From assembly GCA_947495295.1 (NCBI GenBank), contig CANLYJ010000001.1, positions 1,240,001 to 1,304,000 on the forward strand: a DNA stretch of 64,000 nucleotides, read 5' to 3'. Below, piece after piece: positions 18,125-27,036 of the stretch. The notes beneath the pieces were generated by a model. That model made no database searches and was not told the origin of the DNA. It saw only the letters and a program-made list of their open reading frames with translations. Both the position numbers and the translations under genes were made by a program. Source of the stretch: an uncultured Paracoccaceae bacterium. Its GTDB lineage: Bacteria; Pseudomonadota; Alphaproteobacteria; Rhodobacterales; Rhodobacteraceae. Each line of letters starts with the position of its first letter. Position 1 is the first letter of the stretch.

Positions 18125-19290
18125 GGCGGATCACGCTGTTTGGTGCAACCGGATCGGTGGGGCAGAGCGCGATTGATCTGATTGCGCGTAATGCCGATGC
18201 CTATGATGTTGTGGCCCTGACGGGTGGGCGCAATGTGACCCAACTGGCCGCTGACGCCCGCAGGTTGAATGCCGATCTGGCGGTGACCTGTTATCCGGAA
18301 TGCTATGAGGAATTGAAGGCGTTATTGGCGGGCACGTCGGTTGCGGTGGCCGCTGGCCCCGACGCGATTGTCGAGGCGGCATCCCGCCCGGTTGATTGGG
18401 CCTTGTCGGCCATTGTGGGGGCTGCAGGCCTGATGCCGGGTATGACGGCACTGTCGCATGGCACCACGCTGGCGCTGGCCAACAAGGAATCGCTGGTGAC
18501 GGCGGGGCCGTTGTTGTTGGGTCGTGCCAAGGACCACGGTGCCACTGTGCTGCCGGTTGATAGCGAACATTCCGCCGTGTTTCAGGCGCTTGTTGGCGAA
18601 GACATGGTTGCCGTCGAACGGGTTATTATCACCGCCAGCGGTGGGGCGTTTCGGGACTGGCCGGTGGAAAAGCTGGCCCATGCGACGCTGGCCGAAGCGT
18701 CGAGCCATCCCAATTGGGATATGGGCCAGCGGATCACGATTGATTCAGCCTCTATGTTTAACAAGGCGATGGAGTTGATTGAAACAAAAGAGTTTTTTGG
18801 TGTTTCGGCGAATATGATCGAGGTGCTGATTCATCGCGAAAGTCTGATCCACGCCATGGTTGGGTTCAATGATGGGGCGCTGATGGCACATGTTGGCCCA
18901 CCCGATATGCGTCATGCCATCGGTTATGCGTTGCACTGGCCCGACCGTAAGGCACTGCCAGTGGAACGGCTCGATCTGGCGAAGATCGGGTCGCTGAGTT
19001 TTCAGGCCCCCGACGACGCCCGTTACCCGGCACTGGCACTGGCCACCCGCGTGATGCAGGAGGGTGGCTTGTCCGGTGCCGTTTTCAACGCCGCCAAGGA
19101 ACGTGCGCTGGATGGCTTTATTGCAGGTGAGATTGGTTTTCTGGATATGAGCCGGGTCGTTGCCGCGACGTTGGACAAAATGTCATCATCGGATGGGCTG
19201 CAAAATGCCGAAATCACCTTAGATAACGTAATAGAAACAGACAGGCTGGCCCGCATTCGCGCGGGCGAGGCCATTGGCCAGTTGGGATAA
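18121..19290 (+). CDS. dxr: 1-deoxy-D-xylulose 5-phosphate reductoisomerase (TTG start)
   Basis: Second step of the MEP isoprenoid pathway, NADPH-dependent. Seen: FGATGSVGQSA (5-15) for NADPH, ALANKESLVTAG, LPVDSEHSA with metal ligands, the ASGGAFRD loop, and IDSASMFNKAMELIE. The start is TTG at 18121, four bases inside the cdsA end, with AGGAG 7 bp upstream. No in-frame ATG precedes the NADPH motif, so the TTG is well supported. 389 residues. It supplies the isoprenoid units used by uppS in the same operon; ispDF elsewhere in the window serves the same pathway. Confidence 0.95.
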   Translation: MRRITLFGATGSVGQSAIDLIARNADAYDVVALTGGRNVTQLAADARRLNADLAVTCYPECYEELKALLAGTSVAVAAGPDAIVEAASRPVDWALSAIVGAAGLMPGMTALSHGTTLALANKESLVTAGPLLLGRAKDHGATVLPVDSEHSAVFQALVGEDMVAVERVIITASGGAFRDWPVEKLAHATLAEASSHPNWDMGQRITIDSASMFNKAMELIETKEFFGVSANMIEVLIHRESLIHAMVGFNDGALMAHVGPPDMRHAIGYALHWPDRKALPVERLDLAKIGSLSFQAPDDARYPALALATRVMQEGGLSGAVFNAAKERALDGFIAGEIGFLDMSRVVAATLDKMSSSDGLQNAEITLDNVIETDRLARIRAGEAIGQLG

Positions 19291-19294
19291 GACT

Positions 19295-20626
19295 TTGGAT
19301 CTGATGCAATTTTTGCCGAATTTCGGCAATTTCGCCTTTACGATTGCAGCCTTTGTGGTGGCCCTGTCTGTCATCGTTGCGATCCATGAATATGGTCATT
19401 ACATCGTTGGCCGCTGGTGTGGCATTCATGCAGATGTGTTTTCACTGGGCTTTGGCCCGGTTTTGTATAGCCGCACTGACAAGCGTGGTACTGAGTGGCA
19501 GGTGGCGGCATTGCCCATCGGTGGCTTTGTCAAATTCATGGGGGATGCCAATGCAGCCAGCGTTGGGTCCGATGGCGAGATTGACCCCGCCGATATGCGC
19601 AAAACCATGCTGGGCGCGCCGCTTTGGGCGCGTGCCGCAACGGTGGCTGCGGGTCCGATTTTCAACTTCATTCTGTCCATTATCATCTTTGGCGGCATCA
19701 TCATGCATGATGGTCGCACCGCTGATCCGCTGACATTTGGGCAGGCGCAGCCGTTGCCGGAAAGCTTTGCCACCGATTTGCGTGAAGGGGACGTTTTGCT
19801 GTCCGTGGGTGGGGTTCCGTTTGATCCAGAACAGCGCGACGGTAGCATTGTTGATCTGGTCCCCGAAGAGCCGCGGCTTGACTATGTGGTTGAACGCGAT
19901 GGCCGAGAGCTGGTGATTGATGGCCCGTTTGTGATGCCGCCTTTGGTGTCCAGCCTGACCCCGCGTTCAGCTGCTGATGATGCGGGCATGCGGATCGGTG
20001 ATGTGATCACGGCGATTGATGGCGATCCGATTTTCGCCTTTACTCAGGTGCAGACAATTGTGAAAGCGGCAGAAGGTGCGCCGTTGCAGCTGACGCTATG
20101 GCGGCAAGGTGAAGTGCTGGATGTGACCCTTTCCCCGCGCCGTGTTGATCTGCCGGTCGCAGACGGGTTTGAAACCCGATGGCTGATGGGGATCGGGGGG
20201 CAGCTGTTTTTTGATGAGATGCGGGAATCCGTTGGCCCGCTTGAGGCGGTACAGATAGGTGTGGACCGGCTGTGGTATAGCATGTCCACGTCGATCTCTG
20301 CCCTGAAACATATCATCATCGGTGAGATTTCGACCTGCAACCTGTCCGGCCCCGTTGGCATTGCCGAGACGAGCGGATCGATGGCGCGGCAGGGGACTGT
20401 CAGTTTTATCTGGTTCATCGGTGCGCTGTCGGCGGCGGTTGGCCTGATCAACCTGTTCCCGATTCCCGTGCTAGATGGTGGCCACCTGATGTTTTATGCT
20501 TATGAGGCCGTTTTGCGCCGCAAACCAAGTGATCGTGCCGTGCAGGTGTTCATGTTCGTGGGGCTCGCTTTTATCCTTTCGCTGATGTCGTTCACGGTGC
20601 TGAATGATACATTGCTTTGTCCGTAA
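19295..20626 (+). CDS. rseP: RIP zinc metalloprotease (site-2 protease)
   Basis: Membrane-embedded protease that cuts anti-sigma factors and signal-peptide remnants. Seen: the zinc motif HEYGHY in the first transmembrane helix (VIVAIHEYGHYIVGR), a PDZ region in the middle (residues about 120-290) with SLTPRSAADDAGMRIGDVI, and the C-terminal NLFPIPVLDGGHL motif with the third ligand. The start is uncertain: TTG at 19295 (MDLMQFLP) has GGGA 8 bp upstream and gives the usual roseobacter N-terminus; ATG at 19304 is three codons shorter. It lies just after dxr. Confidence 0.94.
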   Translation: MDLMQFLPNFGNFAFTIAAFVVALSVIVAIHEYGHYIVGRWCGIHADVFSLGFGPVLYSRTDKRGTEWQVAALPIGGFVKFMGDANAASVGSDGEIDPADMRKTMLGAPLWARAATVAAGPIFNFILSIIIFGGIIMHDGRTADPLTFGQAQPLPESFATDLREGDVLLSVGGVPFDPEQRDGSIVDLVPEEPRLDYVVERDGRELVIDGPFVMPPLVSSLTPRSAADDAGMRIGDVITAIDGDPIFAFTQVQTIVKAAEGAPLQLTLWRQGEVLDVTLSPRRVDLPVADGFETRWLMGIGGQLFFDEMRESVGPLEAVQIGVDRLWYSMSTSISALKHIIIGEISTCNLSGPVGIAETSGSMARQGTVSFIWFIGALSAAVGLINLFPIPVLDGGHLMFYAYEAVLRRKPSDRAVQVFMFVGLAFILSLMSFTVLNDTLLCP

Positions 20627-20704
20627 CTGGCACGGTTGTCGCCACGGTTTTGCCTTAATTCAGGTTTACTATAGGGCAATGGCAGCAACCCCAAAGGTGG
20701 GATT

Positions 20705-20830
20705 ATGGAAACCTTAACAGCAGGATATCGCGGCTTTCGCACCTTGGTGCGGTTGAACATTGACTGGTTGCGGTTTGCCGTGATCATCATGATCGCCTTG
20801 CATATTGCTGCATACGTGATGTTGCCCTAA
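20705..20830 (+). CDS. Small membrane protein (41 aa) between rseP and bamA
   Basis: ATG at 20705 with AAGGTGGG 5-9 bp upstream opens a 41-codon frame: a basic N-terminal part (YRGFRTLVRLN), then one hydrophobic helix WLRFAVIIMIALHIAAYVML reaching the C-terminus. This is the N-in/C-out pattern of a single-pass small membrane protein. It ends 30 bp before a good hairpin terminator. Evidence is the ribosome site, the helix and the position; no family is recognised. It may be missed by ordinary gene calling because of its length. Confidence 0.55.
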   Translation: METLTAGYRGFRTLVRLNIDWLRFAVIIMIALHIAAYVMLP

Positions 20831-20860
20831 CCGCAAAAAATATCACCAGATATAGCATGA

Positions 20861-20880
20861 AACGCGCCCCTGGGCGCGTT
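20861..20880 (+). terminator. Rho-independent terminator before bamA
   Basis: AACGCGCC, a CCTG loop and GGCGCGTT form a compact GC-rich hairpin followed by TTTGTTCGTTTT. It would end the pyrH-to-rseP transcript (including the 41-aa gene) and implies bamA has its own promoter. Confidence 0.75.
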
Positions 20881-20888
20881 TGTTCGTT

Positions 20889-20917
20889 TTGACAATGTGT
20901 CGCGGACGGGCTACTCC
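20889..20917 (+). promoter_or_regulatory. Candidate sigma70-type promoter for bamA
   Basis: TTGACA at 20889-20894, then 17 bp, then TACTCC at 20912-20917. The -35 is a perfect consensus and the -10 is weak, which is usual in Rhodobacterales. The position directly after the terminator and 36 bp before the bamA start makes it plausible. Confidence 0.4.
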
Positions 20918-20952
20918 GGTAGAAAATGGGTTGGCAGTACAGGCGACAAAAA

Positions 20953-23256
20953 ATGAAACATGTGGTGGGGCGCGCAGCGGCGCGATGTATGACAGTGATC
21001 CGGCGTGCCGGGTTTATTGTGCTATTGGCCGGGATGGGTGGTGCCGCAATCGCCCAGAGCTTTGCCTTCAACGCGATTAATATCGAAGGTAATCAGCGTG
21101 TCGCTGACGGCACGATCTTGACATTTGCGGGCATCGAACGCGGTGCCGCTTTGTCCACCGCCGAATTGAACGATGCGGCACAGCGCATCCGCGCCTCTGG
21201 CCTGTTTGAATCTGTTGACGTGACCCCCGTTGGCCGCACTTTGCGGATCAATGTGGTTGAATACCCAACCATCAACCGCATCAATATCGAAGGTAATGCG
21301 CGCCTGCGTGACGCGCAGCTGCTTGAGCTTGTCCAGTCCCAGCCGCGCCGGGTCTATAACCCGACCCAGGCCGAACAGGATACCAATGCGATTACCCAGG
21401 CCTATGCCCAACAAGGCCGTATCAATGCGGTTGTAACACCGCGCATCATCCGGCTGTCTGACAACCGCGTTGATCTGGTGTTTGAGGTGGTCGAGGCTGG
21501 TGTGACCGAGATTGAGCGCATCAGCTTTGTCGGTAACCGCACCTATTCGGAGCGTCGCTTGCGCGGTGTTCTGGACACCAAGCAGGCGGGTCTGCTGCGC
21601 ACGATCATCTCGCGCGACACATATTCGCCCGAGCGGATCGCCCGCGACCGTGAATTGCTGACAGATTTCTACCGCTCGCGTGGCTACCCTGATTTCACTG
21701 TGCAGAACGTCGATGTCGGTCTGACCCGGGAACGCGACGCCTATCTGGTGACATTCAATCTGCGCGAGGGTCAGAAATTCACCTTTGGCAATGTGACCAT
21801 TCGCAGCGAAATCCCCGGTGTGAATGCCGCCGAATTCGAAAGCGCGTTGCGCTTGCGGACCGGTGCCACATATTCGCCCGTGCCGATTGAAACCGATATC
21901 AGCCGGATTGAACGTCTGGCGACGCAGCGGGGGATCAACTTTCTGCAAGTGAATCCCCGGATCACCCGCAATGATCGTGCCTTGCAGCTAAACGTGGAAT
22001 ATGTGCTGGTCCCCGGTCCGCGCATTTTTGTTGAGCGGATTGATATTGAGGGCAACGGCACAACGCTTGACCGGGTGATCCGCAACCAGTTCCGCGTGGT
22101 CGAAGGTGACCCGTTCAATCCCCGCGAAATCCGTGAAAGTGCCCGCCGCATCCGTGGCCTTGGTTTTTTCCAGAACGCGACCGTTGATGCCCGCGAGGGA
22201 TCGTCGCCAAGTCAAGTCGTGATTGATGTTGATGTCGAAGAGGGCCCGACCGGTACGCTGACATTTGGTGCCAACTATAACACCGATACCGGCGTTGGCC
22301 TGCTTGCTGCCTATAACCAGAGCAATTTCCAAGGGCGCGGCCAGCGGTTGAAGTTCGAGCTGTCCACAGCGCGCCGCAATCGCCGCCTTGCTTTTGGGTT
22401 TTCCGAACCGGCATTCCTGGGCCGCGATCTGCGCTTTGGCTTTGATCTGTCCTATCGCACAACGGATAATGAAAACGCACTGTATGATACCGATACGCTG
22501 CGTATCAGCCCATCACTCCGGTTTCCTGTCAGTGAGAATGGCCGCCTGACGGTTTATTATGCGTATGAGTTCACCGACCTGAACGATGTATCCAGCAGTG
22601 CCAGCCAGATCATCCAGAACGAAGCCGAGGAAGGCCGGGTTTCCAACAATTCGCTGGGGTATACCTATAGCTATGACACACGCCGGACCGGGTTGAACCC
22701 CAATGCCGGTGTCTTGCTCCGCTTTGGTCAGGAGTTTGGATTTGGCGATTCACAATTCATCAAGACGACAGCGCTGGCTGGTGCAGAAACCAAGATCCTG
22801 AATGAGGAAGTTACATTGCGCGCCACGCTTGAAGGTGGCTTGCTGGAATATCAAGACGGCAGCAGCCGGGTTACCGACCGCTTTTTCCTGGGCAGCCGCG
22901 TGATGCGTGGATTTGCGGCCGGTGGTATTGGTCCGCGTGATGATGCGACCGACGATGCGCTGGGTGGGAATGCCTTTGCTGTTGCGCGGCTTGAGGCAGA
23001 GTTCCCACTTGGCCTGCCGACCGAATATGGGATCACTGGCGGTGCTTTCATCGACTATGGCTCTGTCTGGGATGTTGGCGAAACCTTTGGCGAGGCGGTC
23101 ATATATGATGAGTTCACGCCTCGTACGGTTGCCGGCGTGTCTATCTTCTGGACGACACCGATTGGTCCATTGCGGTTCAACTTTACCGAAGCGTTGGAGT
23201 CTGAGGATCGCGATGAAACGAAGTCGTTTGATGTAACGATCTCGACCAGTTTCTGA
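20953..23256 (+). CDS. bamA: Outer membrane protein assembly factor BamA
   Basis: Central component of the beta-barrel assembly machine. Signal peptide (hydrophobic run RRAGFIVLLAGMGGAAIAQS), then five POTRA-like units (about 45-370, each starting with patterns such as INIEGNQRVADGTIL, INIEGNARLRD, ISFVGNRTYSERRL, and IDIEGNGTTLDRVIR), then a 16-strand-type barrel with the lid motif RGF (SRVMRGFAAGGIGPRD) and a C-terminal Phe (VTISTSF). I use the ATG at 20953; the open frame reaches 20926. 767 residues. TGATG overlap with the skp-like gene. Confidence 0.96.
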   Translation: MKHVVGRAAARCMTVIRRAGFIVLLAGMGGAAIAQSFAFNAINIEGNQRVADGTILTFAGIERGAALSTAELNDAAQRIRASGLFESVDVTPVGRTLRINVVEYPTINRINIEGNARLRDAQLLELVQSQPRRVYNPTQAEQDTNAITQAYAQQGRINAVVTPRIIRLSDNRVDLVFEVVEAGVTEIERISFVGNRTYSERRLRGVLDTKQAGLLRTIISRDTYSPERIARDRELLTDFYRSRGYPDFTVQNVDVGLTRERDAYLVTFNLREGQKFTFGNVTIRSEIPGVNAAEFESALRLRTGATYSPVPIETDISRIERLATQRGINFLQVNPRITRNDRALQLNVEYVLVPGPRIFVERIDIEGNGTTLDRVIRNQFRVVEGDPFNPREIRESARRIRGLGFFQNATVDAREGSSPSQVVIDVDVEEGPTGTLTFGANYNTDTGVGLLAAYNQSNFQGRGQRLKFELSTARRNRRLAFGFSEPAFLGRDLRFGFDLSYRTTDNENALYDTDTLRISPSLRFPVSENGRLTVYYAYEFTDLNDVSSSASQIIQNEAEEGRVSNNSLGYTYSYDTRRTGLNPNAGVLLRFGQEFGFGDSQFIKTTALAGAETKILNEEVTLRATLEGGLLEYQDGSSRVTDRFFLGSRVMRGFAAGGIGPRDDATDDALGGNAFAVARLEAEFPLGLPTEYGITGGAFIDYGSVWDVGETFGEAVIYDEFTPRTVAGVSIFWTTPIGPLRFNFTEALESEDRDETKSFDVTISTSF

Positions 23257-23777
23257 TGCGCATTCTGGCGGCGATCCTGCTGTGGCTGATGCTGGCAATG
23301 CCGGTTGCAGCGCAGCAGACATCGCCGTCTGTGCTGATTATCGACAGTGACCGGTTATATACCGAGACCCTATATGGTCGCCGCATTGAGGCCGATCTGG
23401 CGGCGGAGGTGTCCGCGGTGCAGGCCGAAAATGACCGAATTGCCGAAACCTTGCGCAATGAAGAGTTGAGCCTGACTGAGCGTCGCCCCGATATGGCACC
23501 AGAGGCGTTCCGTGCGGAGGCAGAAGCCTTTGACAACAAGGTACAAGAAGTGCGCCGTGCCCGGGATGCCAAAACCGTTGAATTACAGGTGATGCGCGCC
23601 GATGCCCGTGCAAGATTCGAAGAGCAGGTGCAGGGGATCGTGGCCAATGTCATGCTGGAACGCGGTGCATCCATTGTGTTGGAGCAGCGCAATGTCGTCC
23701 TGTCGGTCCGGTCGGCCAATATTACAGATGATGTGATTGTGCGTGTTGACGCCCAATTGGGGGATGGCAGCAGGTAG
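23256..23777 (+). CDS. skp: OmpH/Skp-family periplasmic chaperone
   Basis: 173 residues with a signal peptide (to about AQQ, residue 21), a short strand [16 protein letters not shown] and a long, charged, coiled-coil-like helical region (about 45-130), followed by a C-terminal strand. This is the jellyfish-type Skp layout: holds unfolded outer-membrane proteins for BamA. The ATG overlaps the bamA stop, as in most Gram-negatives. Length and charge pattern fit; the core sequence is diverged. Confidence 0.85.
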   Translation: MRILAAILLWLMLAMPVAAQQTSPSVLIIDSDRLYTETLYGRRIEADLAAEVSAVQAENDRIAETLRNEELSLTERRPDMAPEAFRAEAEAFDNKVQEVRRARDAKTVELQVMRADARARFEEQVQGIVANVMLERGASIVLEQRNVVLSVRSANITDDVIVRVDAQLGDGSR

Positions 23778-23782
23778 CCCAT

Positions 23783-23823
23783 GCTTGCCCGGCTGCGCCT
23801 GCCTTGCTAGTCAGGGGGCAAGC
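23783..23823 (+). other. Stem-loop in skp-fabZ gap
   Basis: GCTTGCCC at 23783-23790 and GGGCAAGC at 23816-23823 form a perfect 8-bp stem with a 25-nt loop, 6 bp after the skp stop. No U-run follows. It may modulate expression between the outer-membrane and lipid A halves of the operon. In many other proteobacteria lpxD sits in this gap; here the gap is only 85 bp. Confidence 0.4.
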
Positions 23824-23862
23824 GGCCTGAGAACCGCAGGAATAACAAGGAGCTGCCTTTCC

Positions 23863-24324
23863 ATGACCGAGCCGGTGACCGAAGCTGACATTCAGCTGAT
23901 CCAGAAAATTCTTCCCCATCGTTATCCGTTCTTGCTGGTCGATAAAGTCCATAGCATTGATGGCACCGCATCGGCCGTTGGCATCAAGAATGTCACCATG
24001 AACGAACCGCATTTTCAGGGCCATTTTCCCGGCAATCCGATCATGCCCGGCGTCACGATTGTCGAGGCGATGGCCCAGACAACGGCTGTGATGGTGGGCG
24101 CATCGCTAGGCCTGACTGAAGGCAACCTGTTGGTTTACTTCATGGCGATTGATGGCTGCAAGTTCCGCCGCAAGGTCGTGCCGGGTGATGTGCTGGAGAT
24201 GCATGTTGAAACAACACGCGGCAAACCTGGCGGCAAGGTCTGGAAGTTCAAAGGCATCGCCAAGGTCGAAGGTGAAATGGCGGCAGAGGCCGCGTTTACC
24301 GCGATGATGGATTTGCAGGGCTGA
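23863..24324 (+). CDS. fabZ: 3-hydroxyacyl-ACP dehydratase
   Basis: Dehydrates beta-hydroxyacyl-ACP in fatty acid synthesis and competes with LpxA for hydroxyacyl-ACP. Hot-dog fold with the catalytic His in [14 protein letters not shown] and Glu in TIVEAMAQ, preceded by [13 protein letters not shown]. 153 residues from the ATG at 23863, which has AAGGAG upstream; the frame opens earlier at 23737 inside skp. TGATG overlap with lpxA. Confidence 0.96.
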   Translation: MTEPVTEADIQLIQKILPHRYPFLLVDKVHSIDGTASAVGIKNVTMNEPHFQGHFPGNPIMPGVTIVEAMAQTTAVMVGASLGLTEGNLLVYFMAIDGCKFRRKVVPGDVLEMHVETTRGKPGGKVWKFKGIAKVEGEMAAEAAFTAMMDLQG

Positions 24325-25106
24325 TGGCTGGCATTCACCCTTCGTCGATCATTGATGATGGTGCTGTCATCGGTGAGGGTTGCACGATTGGCCCGTTTTG
24401 CACCATTGGTCCTGAAGTTGTCCTGGGGGCCGGTGTTGAGCTGAAAAGCCACGTCGTGCTGACTGGTGATACCCATATCGGCGATGACACGGTGATCTTT
24501 CCGTTTTCAGTCATTGGTGAGATTCCCCAAGACCTGAAATTTGATGGCGAAAAGACCCGTCTGAGGATCGGCGCACGCAACACGATCCGCGAACATGTGA
24601 CCATGAATACCGGCACTGGCAAGGGCGGCGGTGAGACCCGGATCGGTGATGATGGGTTGTTTATGGCGGGCTGTCATATCGCCCATGATGCGACCATTGG
24701 CGACCGGGTGATTATCGTCAATTCATCCGCCATTGCGGGCCATTGCATGATCGAGGATGACGTGATTGTCGGTGGTCTTTGCGGCGTTCATCAATGGGTG
24801 CGCATCGGGCAGGGCGCGATTATCGGTGCTGTGACCATGGTCACCAAGGACGTGGTTCCGCATGGTTTGGTGCAGGGCCCGCGCGGTGTGCTGGATGGCC
24901 TTAATCTGGTGGGGCTGAAGCGCAAGGGTGTGCCTCGTGCCGATATCACGTCGTTGCGTGCCGCGTTCCAGATGCTTAAGGATGGCGAGGGCACGTTTCA
25001 GGATCGCGCCCATCGTCTGGCGGATGAAAGCGACAGTGACTACGTTCAGCAGATGGTAGACTTTATTCTGGGCGACACAGATCGCAACTTTCTGACGCCT
25101 GGCTGA
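24324..25106 (+). CDS. lpxA: UDP-N-acetylglucosamine acyltransferase
   Basis: First step of lipid A synthesis: transfers a hydroxyacyl chain to UDP-GlcNAc. The sequence is a left-handed beta-helix of hexapeptide repeats (IDDGAVIGEGCTIGPFCTIG onward) with the catalytic His in GCHIAHDATIGD and a helical C-terminal part (ADITSLRAAFQML). 260 residues. Its start overlaps the fabZ stop and its stop overlaps the lpxI start, indicating tight coupling. Confidence 0.96.
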   Translation: MAGIHPSSIIDDGAVIGEGCTIGPFCTIGPEVVLGAGVELKSHVVLTGDTHIGDDTVIFPFSVIGEIPQDLKFDGEKTRLRIGARNTIREHVTMNTGTGKGGGETRIGDDGLFMAGCHIAHDATIGDRVIIVNSSAIAGHCMIEDDVIVGGLCGVHQWVRIGQGAIIGAVTMVTKDVVPHGLVQGPRGVLDGLNLVGLKRKGVPRADITSLRAAFQMLKDGEGTFQDRAHRLADESDSDYVQQMVDFILGDTDRNFLTPG

Positions 25107-25885
25107 TGCTGGCCCTGATTGCAGGTACGGGTGATTTGCCCCCGGCATTGGTTGCCCGTTTGCCGCAACGGCCGCTTGTTTGCGCGATGCAGGGTTTCGC
25201 ACCTGCGTTGGATGTGGACTTGACGTTTCGGTTGGAGCAGTTGGGCAGTTTTCTGGCCGATCTGACAGCGCGCGGTGTTACCCGGATTTGCATGGCCGGT
25301 GCTGTGAAACGTCCGCAGATTGATCCGGCGCTGATTGATGCCGTAACCATGCCGTTGATCCCCAAGGTGCAGGCCGCCATGGCCAAGGGCGATGACGGCG
25401 CGTTGCGCGTGATCATTGCGCTACTGGAAGACGCCGGGTTTGCCGTTGTCGCAGCACATGAGATTGCGCCTGACTTGCTGCCATCTGCTGGTGTGCTGAC
25501 AAAGGTCAGGCCTGCCGACCCCGATGCCGTGACGGTTGCCGATGATTGTCTGGCCGCCCTGGGTGCTGCCGATCAGGGGCAGGCCTGTATCGTGGCCGCC
25601 GGCCGTGTTGCGATGACCGAGGATCAGGATGGCACCGATGCGATGATCGCCAAGGTGGGGCAGATATCAGGTGGGTTCCTGTTCAAGGCCCCAAAGCCGG
25701 ATCAGGATCGCCGTGCCGATCTGCCGCTGATTGGTCCCGCCACGGCGCGGGCTGCTGCTCGCGCTGGTCTGGCGGGTATCGTGATCGAGGCGGGTGGCGT
25801 GATGGTGCTTGACCTGCGGCAGGTTTTGCAGGTGCTGGACGCGCATCAGATGTTTCTGTGGGTCCGCCCGAGGCCCGGCGGATGA
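25106..25885 (+). CDS. lpxI: UDP-2,3-diacylglucosamine pyrophosphatase (LpxI type)
   Basis: Hydrolyses UDP-2,3-diacylglucosamine to lipid X; LpxI is the alphaproteobacterial replacement for LpxH. Seen: N-terminal MLALIAGTGDLP, GVTRICMAGAVKRPQ, a central basic/acidic block, and the C-terminal catalytic-domain features KAPKPDQDRRADLPLIGPAT and EAGGVMVLDL. 259 residues. Overlaps lpxA by 1 bp and lpxB by 4 bp. Confidence 0.93.
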   Translation: MLALIAGTGDLPPALVARLPQRPLVCAMQGFAPALDVDLTFRLEQLGSFLADLTARGVTRICMAGAVKRPQIDPALIDAVTMPLIPKVQAAMAKGDDGALRVIIALLEDAGFAVVAAHEIAPDLLPSAGVLTKVRPADPDAVTVADDCLAALGAADQGQACIVAAGRVAMTEDQDGTDAMIAKVGQISGGFLFKAPKPDQDRRADLPLIGPATARAAARAGLAGIVIEAGGVMVLDLRQVLQVLDAHQMFLWVRPRPGG

Positions 25886-27036
25886 GGGTGTTTGTGATCG
25901 CTGGCGAAGCCTCTGGCGATAAGCTGGGGGCGGCCTTGATGGCCGGGCTGAAAACCCTGCGGCCCGATGTGACGTTTGATGGTGTCGGTGGCCCGTTGAT
26001 GCAGGCCGAGGGGCTGGTCAGCCGCTTTCCCATGGATGAGCTAAGCGTGATGGGGCTGGCTGAAATTCTGCCAAAATACCAGGCCTTGAAGGCACGTATC
26101 CGTCAGATGGCAGATGCGGTGATTGAAACCCAGCCCGATATTCTGATCACCATCGACAGCCCTGATTTCTGTCTGCGGGTCGCCCGCTTGGTCAAAGCTG
26201 CCAGCGATATTCGCACGGTGCATTATGTGGCCCCGACGGTGTGGGCCTGGCGCCCGGGTCGGGCGGCAAAGATGGCGCGCCATATCGACCATGTGCTGGC
26301 GCTGTTCCCGTTTGAGCCGCCTTATATGCAGGCGGCGGGAATGGATTGCGATTTCGTCGGTCACCCGGTGGTGGCGGAGCCTGTGGCGACAGATGCCGAC
26401 GCCGCCGCATTGGATGTCGCGGGGACCATGATCATGGTCCTGCCGGGCAGTCGCAAGGGCGAGGTGTCCCGGTTGGCGGCGTGTTTTGGTCAGGCGGTGG
26501 ACCAGATCGCGGCGTCTGTGCCCGATGCGCAATTTATTATTCCGACGACCGCAGGTGTGTATGATCTTGTCCGGGAACAGGTGGCGGGCTGGTCTGTGCC
26601 GGTGACCGTGCTGGAACCGGGCGCGCAGACACGGCTGGCCTATTTCAAACGCGCGGATGTGGCTTTGGCCGCCTCTGGCACGGTATCGCTTGAACTCGCC
26701 GCAAATGGCACGCCGATGGTCATTGCCTATGATATGGCGTGGCTGAGCCGGATCATCATCGGGCGGATGTTGCGGGTCGATACCGTCACGTTGGTCAATC
26801 TTGTCAGCGAGACCCGGGTGGTGCCTGAATTTATCGGCAAGGATTGTCAGCCGGGTCCGATTGCCGATGCAGTGCTGAGGGTCTTGCAAAATCCCGATGA
26901 TCAGCGCGACGCGATGGCGCTGACCATGCAGCGATTGGGGCAGGGTGGTGAGGCGCCGGGCCTACGCGCGGCCCGTGCGGTGTTGGACCGCCTTGAACAA
27001 GCGCCCATCAATGATGATCAGTCCCAGGGCCAATAA
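25882..27036 (+). CDS. lpxB: Lipid-A-disaccharide synthase
   Basis: Joins lipid X and UDP-2,3-diacylglucosamine to the lipid A disaccharide (GT19 family, membrane-associated). Seen: FVIAGEASGDKLGAAL (4-19), GVGGPLM, ELSVMGLAEILPKY, DSPDFCLRVA, the YVAPTVWAWRPGRA block, LPGSRKGEV and the UDP-binding SGTVSLELAANGTPMVI. 384 residues from the ATG at 25882. Its 3' end overlaps the convergent EamA gene by 75 bp. Confidence 0.95.
   Translation: MRVFVIAGEASGDKLGAALMAGLKTLRPDVTFDGVGGPLMQAEGLVSRFPMDELSVMGLAEILPKYQALKARIRQMADAVIETQPDILITIDSPDFCLRVARLVKAASDIRTVHYVAPTVWAWRPGRAAKMARHIDHVLALFPFEPPYMQAAGMDCDFVGHPVVAEPVATDADAAALDVAGTMIMVLPGSRKGEVSRLAACFGQAVDQIAASVPDAQFIIPTTAGVYDLVREQVAGWSVPVTVLEPGAQTRLAYFKRADVALAASGTVSLELAANGTPMVIAYDMAWLSRIIIGRMLRVDTVTLVNLVSETRVVPEFIGKDCQPGPIADAVLRVLQNPDDQRDAMALTMQRLGQGGEAPGLRAARAVLDRLEQAPINDDQSQGQ

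Noticed and set aside
21022..21948. 308-codon minus-strand open frame inside bamA
   Set aside because: Antisense shadow of the POTRA region.
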